From contig NC_085922.1 of NCBI RefSeq assembly GCF_035222485.1, positions 2,495,001 to 2,559,000 on the forward strand: a stretch of DNA of 64,000 nucleotides, in the 5' to 3' direction. The translations under genes and the position numbers were made by a program. Source of the stretch: Podospora pseudoanserina (taxonomy: Eukaryota; Ascomycota; Sordariomycetes; Sordariales; Podosporaceae). Positions 10,463-20,800 of the stretch are shown here, in pieces (position 1 is the first letter of the stretch; every line of letters starts with the position of its first letter). The notes beneath the pieces were generated by a model. It saw only the letters and a program-made list of their open reading frames with translations, searched no databases and had not been told where the DNA came from.

Positions 10463-11572
10463 CGCCCGGCCCCGATCGCTCGACCTGCCGCTCCCGTCGA
10501 GCCATCACAGCCGGTTATGCCTGCCCCACGACCCACGGTCGCAAAAAGAGCAACCTGGACAAACGGCCCTTCGAACGTCGCACCAATGCCCATTCTTCCC
10601 ACCATCCGTCCCATCTCACCTTTATCGCAGACTGTCACAGCCCAACCCGCACCAGTGTACAATGACGCCTATGCGAATGCGGTTCAGAGACACGCCCCAG
10701 TTCAAGAGAAGTCCTCCAAGAAGATTGGCAGGCAGCTCTCAGTCCAATCGAACACCAATCACTACGCTGAACTTCACAGGCAACAGGCAGAACGAGCTCT
10801 CAATGGACAGTCTGGCTTGGTGTCGCCACCGAGTGGACACAAGGAGAGCTTTTTCTCGCACCTCCGGAAAAGAGCGAGGAGGTTCTCGGGCAGACATCAG
10901 ACGCCCATGTCGCCCAGCTCTGACGATATGGAGGCCCAGGCAGGTTGTGGACCATGGGCGAGCAACCGCTCATCAATGGTGATCGACAACCCGGCACCCA
11001 TCCCCGTTCCAAAAGACACGTATGAGTCCCTCGATAAGACGCTCCGCGAGGGTCAGCAAATGGCCGAGGTACCTCCTGCGCCACCGGCCCATCAAGTGAA
11101 TCAACTAACGCCAAGCGGTAATCTCAAGCGCCACCACTCCCTCCCTCACCACCAACCAAGATCGGTCGATAATCTGCTTGTCGCCTCCCGAGGAACTGGT
11201 CCCGTATCTAGCAGGACACGAAGAGCCCAGGCTGCGCACGGTGTCAACCAATACGACGACCCAAACGAGGAAGACGAACTTCTAGATGAAGTGTTGACCT
11301 CGACCCACCGTGCCATGAAGCGCCTCGACAACGAGAAGCCTCTGAGGCAATCAGCTAGCAATGTCGTGTTGACGAACCCTTACCCGACCCCTTCGCCCTC
11401 CGCCAGCGGAAACGTAATGCTTTTTGGTGACGGCAAAGAAGCTGTCACGCCCAAGCCATTGAACTACGACAAGAAGGCTGCCGAATACAAGTGGCCCACT
11501 CCCCCTTATGACGAGGGTGACTGGGCGGCTTCGGCTTCGGCAAGCATCTGGGCGGCGGGCAGTCGGTTTTAA
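9076..11572 (+). CDS. IME2: IME2/MAK-type serine/threonine protein kinase
   Basis: Two exons: join(9076..9252, 9308..11572), 813 residues. The 55-nt intron has GTATGG, a CTGAC branch site and TTACAG, and it joins GTG to GTCGCCATCAAG, restoring the VAIK motif. All kinase signatures are present: the glycine loop GDGSFGSV (34-41), Lys63, HRDIKPEN (157-164), DFG (201-203), an activation loop with TTY (215-217) and APE (225-227). The TxY-type loop and the insert of about 30 residues before DFG fit the Ime2/Mde3/Crk1 branch of the CDK/MAPK-like kinases, which control meiosis, development and protoperithecium formation in fungi. The roughly 500-residue tail is disordered, with an (Ala-Pro)n run encoded by GCTCCT repeats. 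The assignment to Ime2 over other MAK/RCK kinases rests on family memory, not on an alignment. Confidence 0.85.
10399..10463 (+). repeat. GCTCCT hexanucleotide repeat encoding (Ala-Pro)n
   Basis: About ten GCTCCT units lie inside the kinase gene and encode an Ala-Pro run in the C-terminal tail. The unit is six bases, so length changes keep the reading frame and would vary only the linker length. Confidence 0.9.
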
Positions 11573-14553
11573 GGTGCGACGTTTCTTTCTCTTGGTGACG
11601 GCGGCGAAAATAAAAGGTCTTGGTTTCTGGCTGGGTTTCATCGGATGGTGTTTTGGGATGGGAGGATTCTACTTGATTTGGTCTCATCGCTCACTCTCGA
11701 CTCTGCCAAACGACGGCGGATATTTTCGGTTACAATGCTTCTCTCTGGATCGAATTCGGTTGTGGGGGCTCGTTTTTCAGTCTTTCGATCTCGCAAATAC
11801 CCCCAAGGACGGTGCCGCCTTGTCGAGTGTTAGATTTTAATACCTTGTGGCTTGTTTCCTTTTTCTGTTTATTTCTCATATATCTCAAATTTCTGTCGTT
11901 TCAAATACCCCCATATAGATTGAGTGAGGAAATTGGGATATTTGGGTTTTTCTGTTTTCAACTGCACACAGCCAGCCAGCTTTGAGCCAGTTTTGTGTCA
12001 CATATCGTCACTTGCTTGCTTTTTTGGCTGTTGTTGTTTTTCTTGGCAAAGCTCATCATCATCATATCATTTTGGCGTCTCACATGTATCGTCGTCGGAT
12101 GGGGGGGCTTGTTTTTTCCTATGTTAGAATATTTCAAGAAGGGATGGGGAGAGAAGATGAGAGGGGGACTTTGCTCATATTTTTTGTTGTTTTACACAAA
12201 CCGCACATATCACGCACCACTGCACACACGCACACACTGTTTTTGAAGGGTGAGCGGGGGGCAGCAGCCGGCTGGCTTTATGGCTGCTGTTTGGGGGGGT
12301 GTTGAATCTTTACACGGTACTATCTTTATTATTATTTTTACACACACCTCGACATATAAGTTTACATACCTAACCTTCACAATTTTTTTTTTACTTGTAC
12401 GTCATACGAAGTGGTGTACCTGAGGTGTTTCATGGGGATGAGTTGTGAGTGAGGGAGGGGGGAGGGGGGCTGATGATTGGATTGGTATGTGGGGATGGGA
12501 GTATTGTTTATCACCACTCAGAATCGAAAAATGTTGCTTTGATATAGCTGTTTTGACTTTGTTGTCGTTGTTATTGGGGGGTGATAAGTGTGAGATGAGA
12601 TGGGGCGTATACCAGGTGGCATTTTGTGCGTTCATTTATGGAGAATAGGCGTATAAGGTCGCTACGGGGTGGTTTTCTGTTGTATAAAGGGTGATTTTGG
12701 TAAGAGAGAGGTGAAGTTGTGTGTATCTACGGATACCCTAGGTATAGGGAGAGCGGCATATGCCATCAATGGATGGCGTCTAAGAGGTAAGAAGATCTGA
12801 GATAGGGCTATGGTGGAGTGTCACAACCCCCCTATTCTTTGCATTTTGGATTTCAAAACCAGCTATTACTTACATACAGCCAACGGGGTGTCCAGCCGCT
12901 GACAGCCAGCAAAAGCTGAACAAACTTGATTGTTTGTTCTGTTCGGTTTAACCCGCGTTTTTTGTCTTGGATTTAGTCCGAACTTTTTTCTCTGTACTGA
13001 GACAATTGAGCGGCGCGGGGGCCTCGGGATACCGGGAGTGGCTTGCTTCTTTTGCCTGGTTTTCTTGATCTACTGTTTGGTATCAGGAGATGGATTGGCG
13101 ATGGGCATTTTTGCCACCCCCTTTTTTGGGCAACAAACACACGGACGGGCGAGAGGGTTCTAGAGGAGGGAGGGAACACCACATCACACGTAAGCTGAAC
13201 GTATTTGACGGTATGTTTGAGAACATCAAGTACAATTCCCATGACAAGACCCAGTGCGCGGTGGAGAGAGATAAGAACGTATCAAAATTATCAGATTTTG
13301 GAACGTCCTTCTTCAGGAACTCGATACTGAAAGCAGCATGGGGAAGTTTGCGAATATGATTTGATGAGATGCTATGGAAGAAAGTGGATTGTATCGGGGA
13401 TTCCCGTGCAAGGGCCAGGCAATCGGTTATCAATGAGCAACTTGTTGAAGAAGATCACCATTCTTTTCTTATCTCTCACCGAGTAGGAAGAAATCACGAA
13501 ACATCACGACGGAGATTAGGGAAGTTGAGCGGCTTGGCAAATGGATAAGAAATGTTTGCCTGGTTCGAGTACATCGACAGCGAGATGTTTGCGTAGCGGC
13601 CTGAAAAAGCTTTCGTCATCACCAGGCCGCATCGGTTGTTGGTTTTCGCATTCGGCTCTTTTCAAAAATCTTCCATATTATTTAATCCCCGAAATAATGC
13701 TACCAGAGAAAGGCTGTATGTAGCAGTAGCAACGCCATCACGTGAAACCCTCCTGTTCCTGATCCCTGTCCTGCACTGGACCTGCCAAAATGGAAAACCC
13801 CCCCCAAAGAAAGAAACGGACTGGACGGTCCGTTGGCAGTTCATCCCACCGTTTTGGGGAGGAAAGGACGAACAGTTGCCCGTTATGGCCGCCAGTAAAA
13901 TACAGTAGTGAACAAGCCACCAACAGCACCACCACCACCAACCAGCCTTGCAGCTCGCCAGCGGGTTGCTTGCTCTTGGGCTGAGGGGCATCTCTGCTTG
14001 GCGCTCCCCCACCCCATTTCTCCCCTTACCCCATCATCCCAGTCCGTCCAATGCTATCCAGCCTCAGAGAACCACAACGCACGACCGGGCAAGGCAGCAG
14101 CATTCGAGACGACAGGAAGCTTTGAAAGGCAGATATATATATGAATTGTGGTTATTTTCTTGGCCGTATACGAAGACTTGAGACCTAGTGGGACGGGACC
14201 TTGCAGGTTATTTACGTCATTTTCCACGCGGCCACCTTTGGGAGGGGACTTGGCTAGGGAGCCAAGGGGGAGTGGTGATCTTTGACTTTTGGTGTTGAGG
14301 GGTTCATCGGAAGGCAGACATACTTTGGGTGTTCAATAATTGGAAAGGAAAGATTGCTTGGACAAGATTGAAAGTCGCTTCTCGTTCAGAAAGGGATTCG
14401 GAGCTTGGAAAGTTTTATCGGGTTCGGGGGTATCAACGTTGTGGATACGGGCGTTCAGGATATGGGATTTGGCAGAGGTTGAAGGGGTGGACCGTCTCTC
14501 TTATTGTTTTCACTTGTATCACCACCACATCATCAGTCGATGCCACCGTCACC
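11573..14553. other. Intergenic, kinase 3' side to Hsp70-like gene
   Basis: This is nearly 3 kb with no recognised gene. The first kilobase is T-rich (runs of TTTT, TATATC) and probably contains the kinase 3' UTR. The rest holds only small frames. The last 200 bases before 14554 lie in an open frame continuous with the next gene, but the ATG at 14554 is the better start. Confidence 0.5.
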
Positions 14554-16758
14554 ATGAATATCCCTCTCCCCATCCACTCATCAACGAATCTGCGGAATCG
14601 GGAAAGCAGAGACTATCACATCAAAAACAACACCTCCATCAGCAGCAATACCAGCACTCAAAGATCACCGCCACCAGCGGCCGAGGCTATCAATGGCCCG
14701 GTTAGGGAGGCGGCCAGAGGGTCAGCGGTTATCAACGACAGGTTAATCGTTGGTGTCGACTTTGGAACTACATTCTCGGGGTAAGCTTCACCCCATCCCA
14801 CCAAATCTCATCATATACATATCACTAACATTGCACACAGAGTAGCAGCAGTCTACACCGGCACCCCCGACGACATAGAAATCATCAAAACCTGGCCGGG
14901 CGGCAACGGCATCACCTCAGACAAGGTGCCCACCGAACTATCCTACGACCTCCCTTCCAACTCACCCCCAGGCACCGCCCCAACGATAAAATGGGGGTTC
15001 CAGTTCAAACCAGAAGAGTCCCGCCTCCGGTGCATCAAGCTCTTTCTCGACCGCTCCCAGAAACTACCATACTATGTCTCACCCCTCGAAACCGCCGCCC
15101 AGCTTAAGAAGTTCAAGAAGACGGTCGCCGACGCCGTGAGTGATTACCTAACGCAAATATACAAACACACAATGGACACCCTCACACGAAGATACGGCGA
15201 GACGTTTATGGCCTCGACAAAGGTCAGTTTTGTTCTCACCTGCCCGGCGGTCTGGTCAGATGCTGCGAAGAACACTACTTTGCAGGCGGCGGAGAGGGCC
15301 GGGATGGGGGCGGGGGGGCAGATTCAGATTATCAGTGAGCCCGAGGCGGCGGCCGTGTATACTTTGAAGGCGATACAGCCTAATCACTTGAAGGTTGGGG
15401 ATAATTTTATTGTTTGTGACGGTGGTGGCGGGACGGTCGAGTGAGTTCTTGCTGCTTTTGCAGTTACCCCTGAGCCCGGGAAAAGGGCAAACGAAGCTGA
15501 CAAAACACCCCAGCCTCATCGCCTACAAAATCGTCTCTCTGAACCCCATAAAAGTAGAAGAATCAGCCGTTGGAACCGGCGGGTTGTGCGGTAGCGCCTT
15601 TCTCAACTACCGATTCGAAGAGCATGTCAAGTCCAGACTCGGACAGAGCAGGTTCGATGACATGAGGGCGAAAAAGGGCAAGACATGGCAGATGGGACTG
15701 CGGTATTTCGAGGAGTTTGTCAAGAGGAATTTCAACGAGGACGAACATCAGGAGGTCAATGTGCCGTACGTACCCCTTTCCCCCTCTTCCCTCACCCTCA
15801 TGGAAACCTAACCAACAACCCCCTTTAGGTTTCCCGGCCTTCCCGACGACGAAGAAGCCGGCCTCGACTCGGGCTTCCTCGTAATGACAGCCAACCAAAT
15901 CAAAGAAATCTTCGACCCCGTCGTCAAAGAAGTCTGCGAACTCGTCCAAGGTCAAGTCGACAACCTCCGCGCGTTGGGGGGGATCGTCTCGGGCATCATC
16001 CTCGTCGGTGGTTTCGGACAAAGCGACTACCTCTACCGCAAGCTCAAGACTCACTTCACCAGCGCCGCCCCCCCTCCCTATAGTGAGAGACCCTCCCAGG
16101 CCAACATCGACATGCGAGAGCGGCCCTCGGTGGAGGTGATGCAGCCGGTATACGCCTGGACGGCCGTCGTCCGTGGCGCGGTTTTGCGCGGCTTGGAAGG
16201 TAACATGGTCATATCCCGAAAGGCGAGAATGCACTATGGCACGTCGTATGCGACTGTGTACGACGAGGAGAAGCACTCTGTGGCGGAGAGGTACTGGTCG
16301 CCGCTGTGGGAGAGGTGGATGGTCAGTGACAGGATGCAATGGCATATTGCAAAGGTTAGTCTCCCACCCTCTCGTCCCCGTATTCCAGTTCCAACATACC
16401 AACAAAAGAGAAAAAAAAAAAACAGGGAGAAGCGCTATCGCCCATGCAACCCATCGCCTTCCACTACACCCGCAACTTCCGCCCGGGGCAGTCGTTGGTC
16501 GTCACCGACGACCTCATCGCCTGCCAGGCTGATGAGCCGCCCAAGGCTTTTACTCGGGATCTGGTGCACGTCTGCACGCTGACCACGGACCTCAGCGCGG
16601 TGCCCAGGCATCTGTTCACCAGACTGACAACCACACGCGGTGTTGAGTTCGACAATCTGGATTTTACCCTCGAGATGATCGTCGACAGTGCGGGGCTGGG
16701 GTTCGAGCTCAAGGTTGACGGGGTGAGGTATGGGAGGGTAGATGCCGAGTTTCACTAG
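14554..16758 (+). CDS. Hsp70/HSP12A-like ATPase-fold protein
   Basis: Five exons: join(14554..14780, 14841..15440, 15514..15765, 15829..16354, 16426..16758), 645 residues. Splice joins restore conserved motifs: exon 1/2 gives FGTTFSGVAAVYTG (phosphate-1 loop) and exon 2/3 gives DGGGGTVDLIAY (phosphate-2). The adenosine motif VGGFGQS lies near residues 419-425. This is the actin-like ATPase fold of distant Hsp70 relatives of the HSP12A type, expanded in filamentous fungi and usually of unknown client. No canonical Hsp70 substrate-binding domain or C-terminal EEVD is visible. The ATG at 14554 (context GTCACCATGA) was chosen; the frame stays open upstream to 14329, so a longer N-terminus is possible. 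The acceptor of the last intron follows a run of A residues, not pyrimidines. Confidence 0.86.
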
Positions 16759-17424
16759 TTGGTCGGTTCTCTTGATGTTACTGGGGAGTAGGGAAGCAAG
16801 GCGTCTGCGGTCAGGTTGTTGGTTTTTCGATACGGAGTTGGTTGCCCTTGCTTGAACCTGGACGAGGAGAGGGAAGAGATCATATATATATCGCACAGAA
16901 CAGTCCTGGAACACAGAGTATGAATGAACCTAGGGATGGTGTACTTGAACTGGTCTAGACAGGGAGTAACTAACCAATTTGCCCATGCTCTCTTGCATGT
17001 AGTGTCCAGCCCCAGCCACCCCCCTCATGAAACTGCCTTGGAACAGAAGACTCGACGTCCGTGCTGCCACGCATATGATTGCTCAACGGCAAAAGAATCA
17101 CTCATTAACCATGCTATCTTGGTATTCTTTTCCGTTTGCCTTTTCTCCTTTTTTTATTTTGTGCCCGTGTCATGTCATCATAATTCATCCAAATGCCCCT
17201 TAAGACGACAGGTTCGATGCCAAACCCCATCTCACAAAGTCCTGGAAAATCTCCATAAAACTGAAACAGAAGACATTCGCTGATGTTAAACAAGAGACAG
17301 GAAAAACCACAAAATTTAGCTCGACACAAGCGAGCGAGCTGGGAACGAAGTGGTGAAACCAATGGGAAAGAATTGTGTAGTGATTGGGAAACCCATAACT
17401 GGCTCCAAGTAGAGGCAGCACTGT
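16759..17424. other. Tail-to-tail intergenic region
   Basis: This lies between two convergent gene ends (stops at 16758 on plus and 17425 on minus). It contains the 3' UTRs of both; no separate gene is recognised. Confidence 0.6.
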
Positions 17425-18326
17425 CTATCGGCGACGTTTCTCACCGACATTGTGAGCTTGCTGTCTAGGGTGATCAGGTCGGTTGGCAAACCGTGAACCT
17501 GACGTTGCCACTTTATTGCTGGAAGAATGCTGAGGGAGATCGTCATACCCACAAAGGAGACGCATAAAATGGAGACGGGCACCTGGTATGCTCTACTCGG
17601 GAAGGATGTCATGGTCAGAAAATGAGCATGAGAAACCCGTAGGAAAGAAAAGACGAACATCACCCGTACTCTGAGCATACATCATCAGCAGCTCAGGATT
17701 ATCCAAAAAGGCAATCGCCTTTTGACGAAGCTCTCTGCTCGCGTAATCCTCCTTCTCAGGTCTGTAAATCACACACCAATGTCAGTTATTCCACTTTCCC
17801 CATCTCACAACAAGTATGAAAAGCAAGAAAAGTCTCACCTCCCTCCACCACCACCACCACCACCACCACCACCACCCCCCAACCTCAACTTCGACGTCCC
17901 AACCCCACCCTCCCGATCACTCAAGTCACTCCCCTCAGACCCATCCCCCGAATTGTAGGGGTCCTTCCCCCTCGCCTGACGGTCGCGCATGACAGAAGTG
18001 AAAGCGTCGCCGTCGTCCTCGTCGTCGTTTGATAATGATGACGATGAAAGTGATCCCGAGCTGGTCGTCGCCGTCGTGTTCATATAAGCTGAACTGAACT
18101 TCCTGTTGTTGAAGCTCTTATTGTGGAAATGTGCAAACGAAGATGAAGATGGACCTCCACCACCGCCGCCGCTACCGAAGTTGTGGTTGTGGTTGTGGTT
18201 GTGGTTGTGGTTGTGGTTGTGATTGTGGTTGTGGCTGTGGTTGTGGTGGTTGTTGCCCCCACCACCACTTCCTCCTCCTCCTCCTACTCCACCACCGGAT
18301 GGGCCTCCTCCAGGTGACAGGGACAT
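17425..18326 (-). CDS. Gly- and (His-Asn)n-rich protein with conserved C-terminus
   Basis: Three exons on the minus strand: complement(join(17425..17582, 17664..17761, 17839..18326)), 247 residues. The introns are 77 and 81 nt (GTGAGA...TTTACAG and GTGATG...TACCAG). Exon 1 encodes a low-complexity N-terminus: Gly runs, then about ten His-Asn pairs, Ser-rich segments, an acidic NDDEDDGD patch and a 13-residue Gly run. Exons 2 and 3 encode a conserved block reading PEKEDYASRELRQKAIAFL followed by DNPELLMMYAQSTGDARLHF-like sequence (the join gives STGARLHFMRLLCGYDD). I recognise this block from uncharacterised Pezizomycotina proteins of similar length. The conserved residues run exactly across both splice joins, which supports the model. 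The function is unknown. The His-Asn repeat could bind metal, but nothing here shows that. Confidence 0.8.
18179..18252 (-). repeat. Hexanucleotide repeat encoding (His-Asn)n
   Basis: On the plus strand TTGTGG (with one TTGTGA variant) is repeated about ten times; on the coding strand it reads CCACAA, giving alternating His and Asn. The six-base unit allows in-frame expansion and contraction. Confidence 0.88.
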
Positions 18327-19566
18327 GGCTGTTGCTCTCGAGTCTCTGCGAGTGAAGTGCAAGTTGCTTTGAATGAATGAATGAAAAAAAGAAAAAAAAA
18401 AGATCGATAAAAGAACTGCTCCTTCTGAAAATATCAGACGACTCTGGCTTTTGGTGTTGCTCCCAGCTAATGATAAATGTTTCAAAAAGAAAGAATCGCT
18501 CAAGTCCAATAAGGTAGGCAAGTTGAACAAGTGAAGTGGTGCAAGCACCACCCAGCTACCTCCAAAGGACCAGGAATGTGGGGCTAACCTAAAGCCGTAC
18601 CACAGCGCCTACCTCTACGTTCTTCCCTCTCTGCCACTCAAATGTTTGCTCTTTCCCTCCTCTCCTACTAGCCAGCAGGTTGCCTGCCTCACTATGAACG
18701 CAAGAAAGAAAGAAAGAAAGAAAGAAAAAAACGTAACTGCACCTCCTCCCACTCTCATCAACTGCATTGCAGATGCACGTCCCCGTCTTGGGGCAAACAT
18801 TCACGCAATGGATGGGACGGAAAATGCTCTTTTGTCTTCCTACTTGTAGCCTTGGCACATACACATAGACAGTTGCTTCTTTCCAAACCTGACCTAACCA
18901 AACCAGTTTGGCCGGCTTCGAGTGACTCCATCAAAAGTGCCCCGAGTCCTGGTAAGACCCGCAGCAAGAGAAAAACAGTATCGGGTACGGCTCCATTGTT
19001 CTCTTCTCCCTTTGTTGGTTCTTGTCCTACGAGAGGAAAGGCCAAAAGGCGAGTGCCGGGACGCATGGAGCTGAATCGGCAGCTACCCGATGGCTTACCT
19101 CGCCCCCGCATATCGATACCTACATCATAAGCACCTTTTTCCCACAGGGTCACGCAAATTATGGATTATGTTGGGCTATTACCGTATTCTTGGCGACGAT
19201 TGCATACCGCCAAAAAGATCACCTTGTCTGCCATGGTTATGCCATGTGGCTGGCCCAGCCGTTCACCGCTCTACCACCCAGCATCGAGCAAACACACCAG
19301 ATGACAGCCTCATCGTCTTGCCGGTTTCCATCCATCCATCCCTTGGTATTGCTGCCCGGTTTGATCTTGCTTTTTCCTGTCCGTTTGCCTCCCCCTGCAT
19401 TTCTTACACCACTTTCTTCCCCTTGTCCAGCTGAAGCCATCCCAACATCAGGAACTAGAAACCGTCTCGAAAAAAATAGACAAAGGTAGAACCGGTCCCA
19501 GAATAAACCTAGAGACTTAACAACCTCTCCATACCAAACCCTCCTTACCAACTGCCTCTCTCCTCC
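18327..19566. other. Intergenic between two minus-strand genes
   Basis: This is the upstream region of the HN-repeat gene and the downstream region of the next minus-strand gene. It holds a (GAAA)n microsatellite at 18703-18729. Frames of 90-155 codons on the plus strand have no family resemblance and I do not call them. Confidence 0.5.
18703..18729. repeat. (GAAA)n microsatellite
   Basis: About six GAAA units end in an A-run, in non-coding sequence upstream of the HN-repeat gene. Confidence 0.85.
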
Positions 19567-20061
19567 TCAAGTAAAAATCCCCTCCCCCACAACCCCCAAA
19601 ACCTTCCCCCCCACCGCCGTCACCAAAAAGTAACAAACCCTCACCCCCCTCTCATCCCCCCCAACCTCATAAACCCTCACATCCCCTCCCTTCCCAACCT
19701 CCCTAATCGCCTCCAAAACCTCATTATTCCCCCCCTCCGGATCCCAATCCACCGGATCTTTGATCTCCACCTTTGCCCCCTTGGGATCAGTATGCCCAAT
19801 CATCCTCGCAAACTCCTCCTCATCCGGCAAGCCCCCATCACCCTCCAACCTCAACGCCACAACCTCACACGGGCTTTCCGCCTCCGACGACGCAGCCGTA
19901 AAAACCCTTCCTTCAACCGCCTGTTTCAGCTTCTCCGGAACCTCCACACCGGGGTCGACAAGTTTAAAGTGCTGTTTATCTCTACTACTCGCGGCTTGGG
20001 TGGTATTAGACGAAGAAGCGTTGGCCTTGTTCAAAAAGGCGAGATAATCCTCGTCCGACAT
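19567..20061 (-). CDS. Small conserved fungal protein, possibly mitochondrial
   Basis: This is a single-exon frame of 164 residues from the ATG at 20061 (context GTCAAGATGTC) to TGA at 19567. The start MSDEDYLAFLNKAN and a following acidic alpha/beta-looking domain with VALRLEG, FARMIGH, VDWDPEG and VRVYEVGG segments resemble a family of uncharacterised Pezizomycotina proteins of similar length. The frame continues upstream of this ATG, and the 40 codons just before it encode an Arg/Ser-rich, acid-free stretch (LRSFSSASGFPRQKRFFSR) that looks like a mitochondrial presequence. Either the real start is farther upstream (or in another exon), or the leader only resembles a presequence by chance. 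The coding region is C-rich on the plus strand near its 3' end. The function is unknown. Confidence 0.75.
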   Translation of the reverse strand: MSDEDYLAFLNKANASSSNTTQAASSRDKQHFKLVDPGVEVPEKLKQAVEGRVFTAASSEAESPCEVVALRLEGDGGLPDEEEFARMIGHTDPKGAKVEIKDPVDWDPEGGNNEVLEAIREVGKGGDVRVYEVGGDERGVRVCYFLVTAVGGKVLGVVGEGIFT

Positions 20062-20800
20062 CTTGACGGCGGCAGTGCGGGAGAAGAATCGCTTCTGTCG
20101 GGGGAATCCTGACGCGGAGGAGAAAGATCGTAATGTTTGTAAAAATGGAGCTGCGGTAGGTGTAGTGGCTAGAGCTACGCAGGTAACAGAGTGGTACGAT
20201 CGAGCTGGTGGGAATCGTGGACAAGAAACACAAAGCTTTGTGTCCGAGTACGTCGAAGCGTTCTTGGTATGAGTCAAAAGGAAAAAAGAAAATGGAATCT
20301 GAAAGAGGGAGGAAGCCTTGTGGGACAAAATAACTCGACTAATTCCGTTGAAAAAGGGCGCAATCATGGTCATGAGCAGCAAACCAAAGCCGGCAGTTCT
20401 CGAGTTGGGCAAAGGCCGATGATGTAACCGCAGTTTTCTTGCTGGGAAGCTGTGACCAGTAAGCTGACGCGGGGCATCCCTAGCCAGAGGCAGTGTCAAG
20501 GACCCACTTTGATGCCATGGGGTGTGACCACTGACCAGAAGATTGGAGGGGGCAAATTTCACATCGACCACTCGGCATACTCTAGATAGGCTGAACAAAA
20601 AGGGTATATATTGATAGTAAAAAAACACATCGACACATCACAAACAGTCAATGGCAATTGGTTCATTTTCCCATTCCTCTCCTGCAGCTCTAAACTAAGC
20701 TGATAATGCTAGGTAGAATCCCGTTATCCCGACCCAAAGCTGTGAAAACCGTGACACCATTGCCATTGAATGAACGATAAAATAAGAAACCGGACGCCGC
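20062..20800. other. Intergenic, RPL3 3' side and promoter of small conserved gene
   Basis: Both flanking genes lie on the minus strand. The right part should be the RPL3 3' UTR, and the left part holds the promoter and leader of the small conserved gene, whose frame stays open to 20628. No other gene is recognised. Confidence 0.55.

Noticed and set aside
9864-10982. 372-codon frame overlapping the kinase gene
   Set aside because: It is in another frame of the conserved kinase exon, with a poly-Leu run from the GCTCCT repeat; a shadow.
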